DNA from: Ziziphus jujuba
Taxonomy: Eukaryota > Streptophyta > Magnoliopsida > Rosales > Rhamnaceae
Assembly (NCBI RefSeq): GCF_031755915.1
Contig: NC_083390.1
Coordinates: 13,485,001-13,549,000 of the forward strand
Reading direction: 5' to 3'
DNA: 64,000 nt
The notes under the pieces were generated by a model that made no database searches, was not told the origin of the DNA, and saw only the letters and a list, made by a program, of their open reading frames with translations. Shown here piece by piece: positions 1 through 10,187 of the stretch. Both the position numbers and the translations under genes were made by a program. The first letter of the stretch is position 1. Every line of letters starts with the position of its first letter.

Positions 1-1980
1 GAAATTAGTTTGTAAAGAACCAAATAGAATTACTTGAAGGGTAAAAGTAAGAGCAGTGAGAATTATAGAGGGTAAAACCCGAACTATAACTAGAGTACAA
101 ACACGAGTGAATTGATACCTTGAATTTGAGTGAAACACATGAGGGAGTATTGTGAGGCTTTTTTTTTTACTAACAAAATTTGCAGAAAAATTATGTCATA
201 AGACAAAAGCAAAGAAATCCTGGATGAAACTCCAGGGGTGGCTGATCCGAAGTTATACATTCAAGCCATTGTGGGAGAACTTCAAAGAGCACTACGGTTA
301 GAGATAGGGCATACGTCAGATAGGATGGAATCATCAATCCAAACGCCGCAACAATGACCTCCATAAAGGTTTGCTCATGGACATGGTAGAGGAAGAGATA
401 CTCCAAGAATGGAAGATTGGGAAGGAGTGGGAGATGACTGTAAGGAAGAAGAAGAAGATGTTGGTTTGGGAACCAATTAATTCCGTGGAAGAGAAAGATT
501 AGATCGAGGCAATGATGTGGAGGAATGAAGATTAAAATACCATCATTCCAAGGTAAAAGTAATCCAGAAGCTTATCTTGAGTGGGAGAAGAGGATTGAGA
601 TAGTATTTGATTGTCTGAACTATTCTGAGGCTAAAAAGGTTAAATTAGTCACTGTTCAATTCATAGACTATGCTATTGGATGGTGGGACAAAGAGACACT
701 TTCTAGGAGAGGAGCGGGACAAAGACCTATAGATACATGGGAGGAGATGAAGGCTTTGATGAGGAAGTGTTTCGTACCTAGTCATTACTATAGGAGCATT
801 TTTTAGAAGCTACAAAGCTTGTCTCAAGAAAATCGGAGTGTGAAGGACTATTATAAGGAGATGAAAATCATTATGATGAGGGCTAAAATTGAGGAGGATA
901 GGGAGGCTACAATGGCACGTTTCTTGGCTGGTTTGAATAGGAAAATAGCAAATCAAATGGATTTACATCATTATGTGGAGATTGAGGAGATGTTGCACAT
1001 GGCCATCAAAGTAGAACAATAACTCAAAAGGGTGTACGACAAGGCCCAGTATTGCTCAAAACACTTGGAAAGCAAGCCCATCCACATGGAAATCCAATCA
1101 GCCTAAGTTTGAAGATAAAGCCACCAGACGGCCTAAATTCAAAGCTAAGGTTGAACCATCCTCATCCAAGCAAATAAGTAAATCAGATTCATCTTCAACC
1201 AGAAATCGGGATATCATGTGCTTCAAATGTCAAGGCAGGGGTCATATTGCAAGTCAATGTCCAAATAAGAAGGTCTTGGTGATTCAGGAAAGTGGAAAAA
1301 TTGAATCTGAAGAGGAAGAGTCAGAGAATGCATCCATGCCACCATTGGAGGATGTTGGTGATTAAGATGAAGATGATTACAAGTATCCAGTTCGTGGGGA
1401 TCTATCATTGGTTGATAGGAGAGCTCTAACTATGTGGTATGATTATTGATGGTGGGAGTTGTACTAATGTTGCTAGTGTTACTATGGTTGAAAAATTAGG
1501 TTTACCCACTATGAAGCATCTAGAACCATATAAGCTCCAATGGCTTAATGATTGTGGAAAGTTGAAGGTGAATAAGCAAGTGAAGATTGCATTCTCAATT
1601 GGTGATTATGAAGATGAGGTTATTTGTGATGTGGTACCAATGCAAGCTGGTCATGGCAATTTGATAGAGATTCTAATCATCATGGTTGTATAAATAAGAT
1701 CGTCTTCAACTTCAAGGGTAAACGAGTGGTGCTTATACCAATGACTCCTAAATAGGTTTTTGATGATCAATTGGCTTTACAAAGGAGGAGAGAAGATGAA
1801 CAACAACAAAATCAAGTTGTGTCCAACAACCAAGACAAGAAAACGAGTGGTGAGGTTGAAAGTACGAGAGAAAAAGAAAAGAAAAAGGGCGAAAAGAAAA
1901 AAGACAGTTTTTGTGCCAGAGTGAGATAAATAATCTTTTTTGTTGTAGAAAGCCTATGATTGTAATGATGTACGGAGAAG
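1..1980 (+). pseudogene. gypsy-A leader, gag and protease relic (+ arm of an inverted repeat)
   Basis: Ty3/gypsy retrotransposon remnant. The window opens inside the untranslated leader (compare 25325-25507). Gag codons can be followed from about 194, but the start codon is degenerate. The conserved gag segment at 525-1022 has the IPSFQGKSNPEAYLEWEKRI and YYKEMKI motifs and is broken by TAG at 804 and TAA at 1020, where sister copies have CAG and CAA. A CCHC zinc knuckle (CFKCQGRGHIASQC) lies at about 1219-1260. An acidic linker follows, then a retropepsin-like domain with IIDGGSCTNVASV at about 1441-1480. Coding similarity runs to 1980 and then switches to minus-strand pol without an LTR between. 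Not functional. Confidence 0.85.
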
Positions 1981-4731
1981 TCCATTGAAAACCTACATTC
2001 TTCTTAATAACCTCTGTCAAAGGTGCAACAATAATACTAAAATCTTTAACAAACCCTCGATAGAAACTAACGAAACTATGGAAGCTTCTAACTTATGTGA
2101 TGCTCCTAGGCGTGGACCACTCTTGATTGGCTTTCACCTTCTCTTGATCAACTTTGATACCTGCAGTACTAATCACAAAGCCTAGAAAAACAAGCTCAGA
2201 TTGACAAAAATCACACTTTTTAATATCGGCTAAGATGCTCTAAGAAGATTTAATACTAACCTAAGATGATCTACATGCTCTTCTAAACTCCTACAATATA
2301 CATGGATGTTAAAAAAATACACAAACACAAACTTTCCAATGTAAGCACGCAAAACATGGTTCATAAGTCTTATAAAAGTACTAGGAGTATTAGTTATTCC
2401 AAATGGCATAACCAATTACTCATACAAACCATGCTTTGTTTTAAATGTCGTTTTCCATTCATCACCTTCCTTCATTCATATTTGATGATAACAACTTTTA
2501 AGATCAATTTTTGAAAACATGCTTGCACCATACAATTCATCAAGCACGTAATCTAACCTAGGAATAAGATGACGATATTTGGCAGTTATATTGTTAACAG
2601 CCCTATAATTTACACACATTCTCCAAACACAGGAACAGCACATGGACTCATGTTTCTCTAACATATCTCTTCTCAAGTAATTCATTTACCTGCCATTGAA
2701 GTTCCTTTGTCTCTTCTAGACTACTCCTATAAGCCATCCGGTTTGGAAGTGTTGATATTGGAACAAAATCAATTTGATGTTCTATCCCTCTAATTGGTGG
2801 TAACCCACTTGGAATCTCCTCGGGAAAGACATCATTGAACTCTTGAGAAAGAGAAACAACAGAACTAGGCAAAACAAATTCATCAGGGTTAGTTGAATGA
2901 TTCATATATGCTTCTTTGTAAATCATTACAATCATAGGTTTTTTACAACAAAAAACCTTCTTTATTTCACTCTGTTTTGCATAAAAACTCACTTTTTTCT
3001 TTGCACTCTTTTTCTTCTCTTGGTGGTTGGACACAGCGTGATTTTGTTGTTGTTCAGCTTCTCTCCTCCTTTGTAAAGCTAATTTATCATCAAAAACTTG
3101 TTTATGAGTCATTGGCATAAGCACCACTCGTTTACCCTTGCAATTAAAGCCAATCTTGTTAATGCGACCATGACTTCCCAAAACCATATGACCAACTTGC
3201 ATTGGCACCACATCACAAATAACCTCATATGCATAATCACCAATAGAGAATGCAACATTCACTTGCTTATTCATCTTCAACTCTCCACAATCATTAAGCC
3301 ATTGTAGCTTATATAGTTCTGGATGCTTCATAGTGGGTAAACCTAGTTTTTCAAACATAGTAACACTAGCAAAAATAGTATAACTTCCACCATCAATAAT
3401 CATACTACATACTTTATCCTTGACTTTGCACCTAGTATGAAAGATGTTCTCCCGTTGCACTTTTTTTTTATCTTTGTACACATTTAGAGCTCTCCTAGCA
3501 ACCAATGATAAGTCCCCACGAACTGGATACTTGTAGTCATCTTCATCTTCATCACCAACATCCTCCAATGGTGGCATCGAATCGTTATCTGACTCTTCCT
3601 CTTCAAATTCAATTTCTCCACTTTCTTGAATCACCATGACCCTCTTGTTTGGACACTGAATTACAATATGACCCCTGCCTTGACATTTAAAGTACAAGAT
3701 ATCTCAATTTCAAGTTGAAGATGAGTTTGATTTACTTAGTTGCTTGGATGAGGATGGCTCGGCCTTAGCTTCGAATTTAGGCCATGTGGTGGCTTTATCT
3801 TCAAACTTGTGCTGATTGGATTTCCATGTGGATGGGCTTGCGTTCCAAGTGTTTTGAGCAATACTAGGTCCTATGGTACCCCTCCTCTTAAGTTGTTGCC
3901 ATACTTTGATGGCCATGTGCAACATCTCCTCATCTCCACATAATGATGCAAATCCACTTTATTTGCTATTTTCCTATTCAAACTAGCCAAGAAACATGCC
4001 ATTGTAGCCTCTCTATCCTCCTCAACATTAGCCCTCATCATAAAGATTTCCATCTGCTTATAATAGCCCTCCATACTCCTATTTCCTTGAGACAAGCTTT
4101 GTAGCTTCTGAAAAATGCTCTTATAGTAATGGCTAGCTAAAAAATGCTTCATCATCAAAGCCCTCATCTCCTCCCATGTATCTATAGGTCTTTGACCCGC
4201 TCGCCTCCTAGAAATTGTCTTTTTGTCCCACCATCCAATAGCATAGTCCGTGAATTTAACAGCGACTAATTTAACCTTTTTAACCTCTGAATAGTTCTAA
4301 CAGTCAAATACCATCTCAATCCTTTTCTCACACTCAAGATAAGCTTCTGGATCACTTTTACCTTGGAATGATGGTATTTTCATCTTAATTCCTCCATAGT
4401 CATTGCTTCGGTCTAATCTCTCTCTCCCATGAAATTGATTGGTACCCGAACCAATGCCTTCTTCTTCTTCCTCATAGTCATCTCCCATTTGTGCCAAATC
4501 TTCCCCTCTTGGAGAATGTCTTCCTCTACCATGACCATGAGTGAATCTTTGTTGTGGTCATTGCTGCAGCGTTTGGATTGATGATTCCATCCTATCCAAC
4601 ATATCATGGATTTGCTCGATCTCCATCCATAGTGCTCTTTGGAGTTCTCCCACCATGAGTTGAATGTATAACTTCGGATCATCCACACCTGGTGTTCCTT
4701 CCACAATTTCTTTGCTTTGGTCTTGTGACAT
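1981..4731 (-). pseudogene. gypsy-A gag-protease-RT relic
   Basis: Minus-strand gypsy polyprotein remnant beginning at the ATG at 4731. In order: gag (4731-3710, several frameshifts), zinc knuckle near 3690-3650 whose first Cys reads Tyr, retropepsin with IIDGGSYT near 3405, spacer, then reverse transcriptase (2690-2230). RT keeps WRMCVNYRAVN and MVMPFGITNTPSTF, but the catalytic YFDD reads YFFN, so it would be inactive. After RT it keeps the ordinary continuation ([13 protein letters not shown] near 2015-1981), so unlike the gypsy-A copies at 15.5 and 23.7 kb it does not have their RT-to-integrase deletion. RNase H, integrase and the 3' LTR are missing. It ends head-on against the plus-strand copy at 1980. 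Confidence 0.85.
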
Positions 4732-5664
4732 GATTTTTTTTCCTGCAAAACTTGTAAGTAAAAAGGACCTCACTACACTCCCTCATGTGTTTCGTTTAAA
4801 TTGAAGGTCTCAATTGACTCGTGTTTGCACTCTAGTTATATTTTGGCTTTTACCCTCTATAATTCTCAACTCTCTTGCCTTTTACCACTCTAGTGATTCT
4901 ATTTGTTCTTTGCAAACTAATTTCAAGCTAAATCAAACTAGCAAGTAACAATCCAAATAAACCTGTCAAACAGTTATTAAAGAAAAGTTAAGAAAAAGTA
5001 ACAAAAAAGGCAATGATGATAGATTTGGTTTTCAACAAGAAATTTGGCACAAACACAAGAAACTAGAATATTAAGAACAAATTGGAATCAGATTTACAAA
5101 GTGGAATCAGTGAATATTCAACAAACATGATTTTCAGTATTGATTTTGGCTTGTTTTTGGTGTTTCTCAAATAAACAAAATAAATTTCACTACCTGCTTT
5201 CTCTTGAAATCTCAACAATTCAATGCCACAAACCACAAGAACAAGAAAAATTTTAAGAACGAATTTTTTTTTTAATGTTTTTTTAATTTATTTATTTATT
5301 TTTGTTTTTTTTTTGCGTTCAAGCAACAATAATAATCTTTATCAAACTATAGTAATACTAATTGTACCAAACTTCAATGAAAACACACTTAGCCATTGAC
5401 CACAAGGGTTAGGATGCAAAGAAGAACAAAGATTTTTTTTTTTTTTTAATATATGTAAGGTATGATCGGATGAACGAAGAAGAACAAAAAAAGAAAAGAT
5501 GCAAAGAGGAATTCAGTGACCAAATAGATAAGACAATCAAAGAAATCAAAGATGCAACTTCTAACATAATGCTAAAATTGCAGAAAGCCAAGAATAAAGA
5601 AAAACAATGAAAACAAAGATAGATAGATCAAACCTATAATTAGAAACTAGCTTTTATACCAAAA
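4732..5664 (-). other. gypsy-A untranslated leader
   Basis: Non-coding region between gag and the LTR fragment of the minus-strand element. It includes poly-T/poly-A tracts (5265-5315, 5432-5448). The stretch 4770-4925 is nearly the reverse complement of positions 1-155. A degenerate primer-binding site (complement of a TGGTATaAaAGC-like sequence) lies at 5650-5661, immediately before the LTR edge at 5665. Confidence 0.7.
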
Positions 5665-5975
5665 TGATACGAACCTAGAGTGACTTGCCTCTAAACCCGT
5701 AACAAAGACTGATTTGGACCATCTAACTACAAGTTATCAATGGAAGACCTTGACCCTTTACCTATATTTGAGGTAAGAACCTTGGTATGGTGAAGATGCC
5801 ATAATAGGGTGTGGAATAACCTATTGATAAGTCAAATTTGAATTTCACAAACAAAGTTTGAAAAGTTCGATCTAGTTCTTAGAGAACCAAGAGAATCACT
5901 CTCACGTTTAATCAAAATTGTAATCTCCCTTTATTCATGACTTATGTGCCTTTAAATAGGCAAAATAAATTACAA
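5665..5975 (-). repeat. gypsy-A LTR fragment (minus orientation)
   Basis: Starts with TGATACGAACCTAGAG, the reverse complement of the gypsy-A LTR 3' end, directly next to the PBS-like site, so it is the R/U5 side of the 5' LTR of the minus-strand element. It is collinear with the LTR at 19765-20710 for about 300 bp and stops near the TTTAAATAGGC (TATA-like) segment. Confidence 0.75.
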
Positions 5976-6044
5976 AAATCACACTTTTTAATATTTACAA
6001 CTAATCTTTCTTTCCTAAGCACTCATAAAACTAATCTAAGATTA
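5976..6044 (-). repeat. short gypsy pol fragment between inverted LTR pieces
   Basis: AAAAATCACACTTTTTAATATT matches, in minus orientation, the end-of-RT codons seen at 16755-16790 and 2207-2225 (reading NIKKCDF). It separates two LTR-A pieces in opposite orientation. Confidence 0.5.
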
Positions 6045-6288
6045 AAAAGTGAGAGTGATTCTCTTTATTCTCTAAGAACTAGATTGAACTTTCAAACTTT
6101 GCTTGCGGAGTTCAAATTTGACTTATCAATAGATTATTCCACATCCTATTGTGGCATCTTCACCATACCAAGGTTCTTATCTCAAATATAGATAAAAGGT
6201 CGAGGTCTTCCATTGATAACTTATAGTTAGACGGTCCAAATCAATCCTTATTATGGGTTTAAAGGCAAGTCATTTTAGGTTCGTATCA
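6045..6288 (+). repeat. gypsy-A LTR fragment (plus orientation)
   Basis: Begins in AGTGAGAGTGATTCTC and ends at GGTTCGTATCA, the normal LTR-A 3' terminus. It is collinear with 24376-24615. Together with 5665-5975 it forms an imperfect palindrome. Copia-B coding sequence follows directly, with no primer-binding site. Confidence 0.75.
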
Positions 6289-7537
6289 ATATTCAATCAA
6301 GAATTTCTTCCATAAACCAAAGTGATCTAGATGTTATTAAAGAAGAGGAAGAAGATGATTCAGCCAATGAAAATTATGTTGGCAGAATAGGAACCAAACC
6401 AATTATAGAGCTTTATTAGAAAGTAAGCATGGCAACACATGATCCAGTAACTTATAATGAAGCACCTCAACATAAATAATGGCAAGCAACAACGAAGGAG
6501 GAGCTTTATATGATTGAAAAGAAAAAATCATAGAGTTTGATCCCAAGACAAAGAAAGGGACATGTTATAGGTGTTAAATGGACTTTTAGTACTAAACTAA
6601 ACCATCATGGCTATTTGATCAAACATAAAGTAAGACTGGTGGTACAGAGATATGTCCAACAATATGGAGTGGATTATATGGAGACTAGTGCCAACACATG
6701 AAACCATTCGACTACCTTTACCCTATGCAGCCAACAATTCTTGGAAAATGTACCATTTTAGATGTTAAATTAGCCTTTCTAAATGGTATATTGTAAGAAG
6801 AAGCCTATGTTGAGCAACCTGAAGGCTTGTCAAATAAAGAGAGGAAGAGAAAGTGTACAAGTTTCATAAAGCTTTATACGGGCTCAAACAAGCTCCAAGA
6901 GCTCGGTATCAAGGATTGATGACTTCTTGATTCATGAAGGTTTTTCAAGAAGTGAAAATAAGCCTACCCTCAACATCAAAGCCAACTCACATAAAGACAA
7001 GATGGTAATATCTCTTTATGTTGAGGATTTACTCATAATAGGTTGTAATGCCAAAACCATCCAATAATTCAAGAACAAGATTAAGCAACCTTTGAGATGT
7101 CCAATCTTGGTTTGATTGAATGCTTCCTAAGTTTGGAGATCAAACAAACAAGCAAAGGTATATTTTTATCCCAAGAAAAATATGCTTTAAACTTACTTGG
7201 TAAGTTTTAGCTAGAAAATAACAAACCTGTTGAAACTCCTATGATTCAAAAAGCCAAGTTTGAATTTGATGTTGGATGTGAAAAGATAAATGGATCAGTT
7301 TATCGAAGTTTGATGGGACGCTTGGTTTACTTATATGCATCAAGACCTGATATCGTCTATGCAACAAATGTATTGTCAACGTTCATAAGTGCTCCATTTT
7401 AGAACCATTATCAAGCTACAAAAAGAATCCTAAGGTACATTAAAGGTACGCCAGCCATGGAGCCTTGTACAAGCATGGTAAAATTTATGATCTAGTTGGC
7501 TATTATGATAGTGTGATTGGGTAGACATTTTTGAAGA
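6289..7537 (+). pseudogene. copia-B pol relic, RT part
   Basis: Ty1/copia polymerase remnant in several frames. Recognisable stretches are the RT N-terminus (GVKW-like at about 6568), the segment after YGLKQAPRA near 6880-6905, a degraded YVDD block near 7018-7032 (reads LYVEDLL), the RKKRF-like end of RT, and the connection to RNase H (SRPDIVYATNVLS near 7341). It is parallel to the second copia-B copy at 36023-37565. It breaks at 7537 inside the LEDM codons of RNase H and resumes at 14408. Full of stops and indels; dead. Confidence 0.8.
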
Positions 7538-8141
7538 TGGTACGAACTTAGGTCGACTTTCGACTAAACCCGTATTATATTAGCTCGGATTAAAAAATTA
7601 AGTTCAAGTTCTTATGGTCACCTCAACCCCTAATCAACCTATGACTAGAAACCTTGGTATATGATGAAAACACCACAATAGTTGATAGATGCTCTAATGG
7701 TGTTTTAGGTGTTTAAACAGAACTAAGAGAATTCTATCTCACAAATAAATTTCTAAGTAATATGTAAGCTGATTTCTCATTGAAAATAGGCCTTTAAATA
7801 AGCTTTGAATGAACAAAATAAAACCCTACAAGGATTAGGAAATTTAGGCCAACATAAAATCAAATTAGGAAAATGCCTTATTTCACACCCTTTCCTAATC
7901 GAATTTGTATTAATTAATTCTTTAATTTTGAAAAATGAATTAATTAATTTACAGTCAAAATAATAAAATTCTAACTTTCCTAAAGTAATTTATCCATAAT
8001 ACTAACTTTTCTAAACTAATTTTTCCAGCAAATAAATAAATAAAACCAAAATAAAATCTGGTTTTCTAAAACAAAAAGTCAAAATCAAATTGGAAAACTA
8101 GTTGACTAGTTTAACTACTAAGCTAACTTTGACCAATTTCC
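7538..8141 (-). mobile_element. solo gypsy-D LTR, left part
   Basis: Minus-oriented LTR-D starting with a mutated TGgTACGAACTTAGG, followed by the characteristic CTAAACCCGTATTATATTAGC. It is collinear with the solo LTR at 26755-27891. The right part lies at 14322-14402, after copia-E. The outer ends are flanked by GAAGA at 7533-7537 and 14403-14407, a perfect 5-bp target duplication inside copia-B. Because the duplication encloses only an LTR, this is a solo LTR. Compared with the complete copy, about 450 bp are missing at the copia-E boundary. Confidence 0.85.
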
Positions 8142-9152
8142 TGTTGAAATGTGGTGATCTTGCCACAATGTGCAAGGTAGTTCGGTTACACTTGCACTCT
8201 TTGTTTTGCAACATCAAAGACCAAACATTATTTATGTTTATGCATTTTATTTTATCTTGTAATGTTTAAGAACAATATCCTTTTTTGTAATACCCTAAGC
8301 TCATTATCTAGCTTAAGGCATTTTTTGTCTAGTTGCTGGAATTGTATTTCCAGCAACATAAGTCCACTTCCTTGGATGCCGTTTGAAGTAGATTTGGTAT
8401 TTGGATCTGAATTTTGGATATGATAAACTAGATATGTAGAGGAAGCAGCAGAAAAAAGAATGGCCCAATTTGGAGCTGGGAAGGCTGAGTTAAGCCCAAA
8501 ACAATCTGACCCTTGTGCAGTGTTGTTGCCCAGAAAACTGGGCAAAACTGCCTCGGGTTTGATTACTTTTGAATGGGTAAATGGACTTTTTTTTATCTGG
8601 TTTTTGGATAGAACATATTTTAATATTCAAAAAGGCTTCCCTCCAATTTTCAAGTCAAATGGAGCTGGTTTTCAAATTCAAATGCCTTAGACAAGCTGAA
8701 CTGCCCATTAAAGAAGGTTTCTTGCATGCCCAGCACATTGATTAGAGTTAGTTGAGGTAGTTTGGCTTGGTTGGTTACTTTTAATGCTTTTGTATTTATT
8801 GCTCAATATGGCAGCATGCCTTATTGTCTTTTTGATGTATTTAAAAGTATGAAAATTGTAATGAAAAACGTTGAGAAAGAAAATATTCAAAAAACAGATT
8901 TTGAAAAACAACATTTTTGGCTCTCTCTCTCAACTACTGCATTTTTGGTTTCTTCTTCTTCCCAAAAGCTAACAGCCTTCTCAAGAACCCTAAACCTCCA
9001 TTAAAACCAGAAACAAAACCTAAACAAACCCAAAAAAAAAAAAACAAAATCAAGAACCAAGAACCAAGAACCAACAACAATCATTCTTGACTAATACCTT
9101 GAATGATTGTGCTCTACGGTACAACAACATAAACCTACACCAAATTCCATCA
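8142..9152 (+). repeat. copia-E 5' LTR
   Basis: Starts TGTTGAAATGTGG and ends CCAAATTCCATCA, immediately before the primer-binding site. It contains CT-rich and A-rich stretches near its 3' end. ORFs inside it are shadows. Confidence 0.88.
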
Positions 9153-9170
9153 TGGTATCAGAGCATAGTG
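9153..9170 (+). promoter_or_regulatory. copia-E primer-binding site
   Basis: TGGTATCAGAGCATAG follows the LTR directly and is the usual complement of the 3' end of initiator Met-tRNA, which primes minus-strand synthesis in plant LTR retrotransposons. Confidence 0.9.
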
Positions 9171-9357
9171 TAATTTCTTAGGACCTTGTGAGCTTTCAAC
9201 CTAGACCATTTTATTTGTGAGAGGATCCCCCGCCTAAAGCCTTCCGACCGAAACCAAAACCTCCCAAAAAGACTAGTTGAAACTCACCAAAACACCACCA
9301 CCCGAGAGCTTGTTCTTGCGTCCATTTTTCAAAACTTTTCAAAAACCATTTTTTCAA

Positions 9358-10187
9358 ATGGCCTCACAATCCTTTGCAACCCCAACACCACCTAAGTTTG
9401 AAGGCCAAAACTATTCCATTTGGAGTATAAAAATGAAAGCCTACCTTCAAGCCTTTGGTTTATGGGAAGTCATAGAAGAAGGTTATGTAGTGGAGGAGTT
9501 GAGAGCTAATGCAACCCAAGCACAAAGAAATGCACATGAGGCCGAAGTTGCCAAGGGGTTCAAGGCCCTCACTGCCTTGCACTCCTCCATGAGTGATTCC
9601 ATTTTTACAAGGATAATGTCATGAACAAGTGCTAGAGAGGTTTGGATAAAGCTTCAAGAGGAGTTCCATGGAAATACTAGAACTCGGCAAATGCAAGTTT
9701 TAAACCTAAGAAGAGGGTTTGAGACCTTGAAGATGAAGGAGAATGAGCTTGTCAAGGATTTCATGGAAAGGATGCTCAAAGTGGTAAATCAAATTCGGGT
9801 CCTTGGTGAGCAATTGACCGATCAAAGGGTAGTAGAGAAAGTATTGGTGAGCTTACCCGAAAGGTTTGAAGCTAAGATTTCCTCCCTTGAAGAATCTAGA
9901 AATCTTAGTGAAATAACCTTGAGTGAGCTCATCAATGCTCTTCAAGCAACCGAACAAAGGAGAGCCATTAGAAAGGAGGAGACCATAGAGAGTGCATTCT
10001 ATGGTGGCCACGGCAACAAAAAGAAGAATAAAGGAAGGAAGAGCAACAACACCAATCAAACCGGTTTTACAACCAACAACAACACAAACAACAACAAAAG
10101 TGGATGGAATCAACAACAACAACAACAAAGCCATCAAACCCGAGGAAGGCATCCACCTTGCCCTCATTGCAAGTTGGACATCCACCA
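9358..10187 (+). pseudogene. copia-E gag (one stop, one frameshift)
   Basis: Capsid protein of copia-E. The ATG at 9358 is chosen because the conserved start MASQSFATPTPPKFEGQNY begins there; the frame is open upstream but not conserved-looking. It carries a UBN2/copia-type gag domain with WSIKMKAYLQAFGLWEVI and a Gln/Asn-rich tail. TGA at 9622-9624 interrupts it after FTRIMS, and the same frame continues with TSAREVW. Near 10145-10190 a single-base shift separates HPPCPHCK from KCFWRPD. The following frame carries the CCHC knuckle CERCGRKGHIAKVC (10218-10259) and leads into pol. Two simple lesions therefore block the polyprotein. Confidence 0.85.

Noticed and set aside
8252..8914. ORFs repeated at 8252-8914 and 13659-14134
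   Set aside because: They lie entirely in the two copia-E LTRs, differ by frame-neutral and non-neutral changes alike, and match no known protein.
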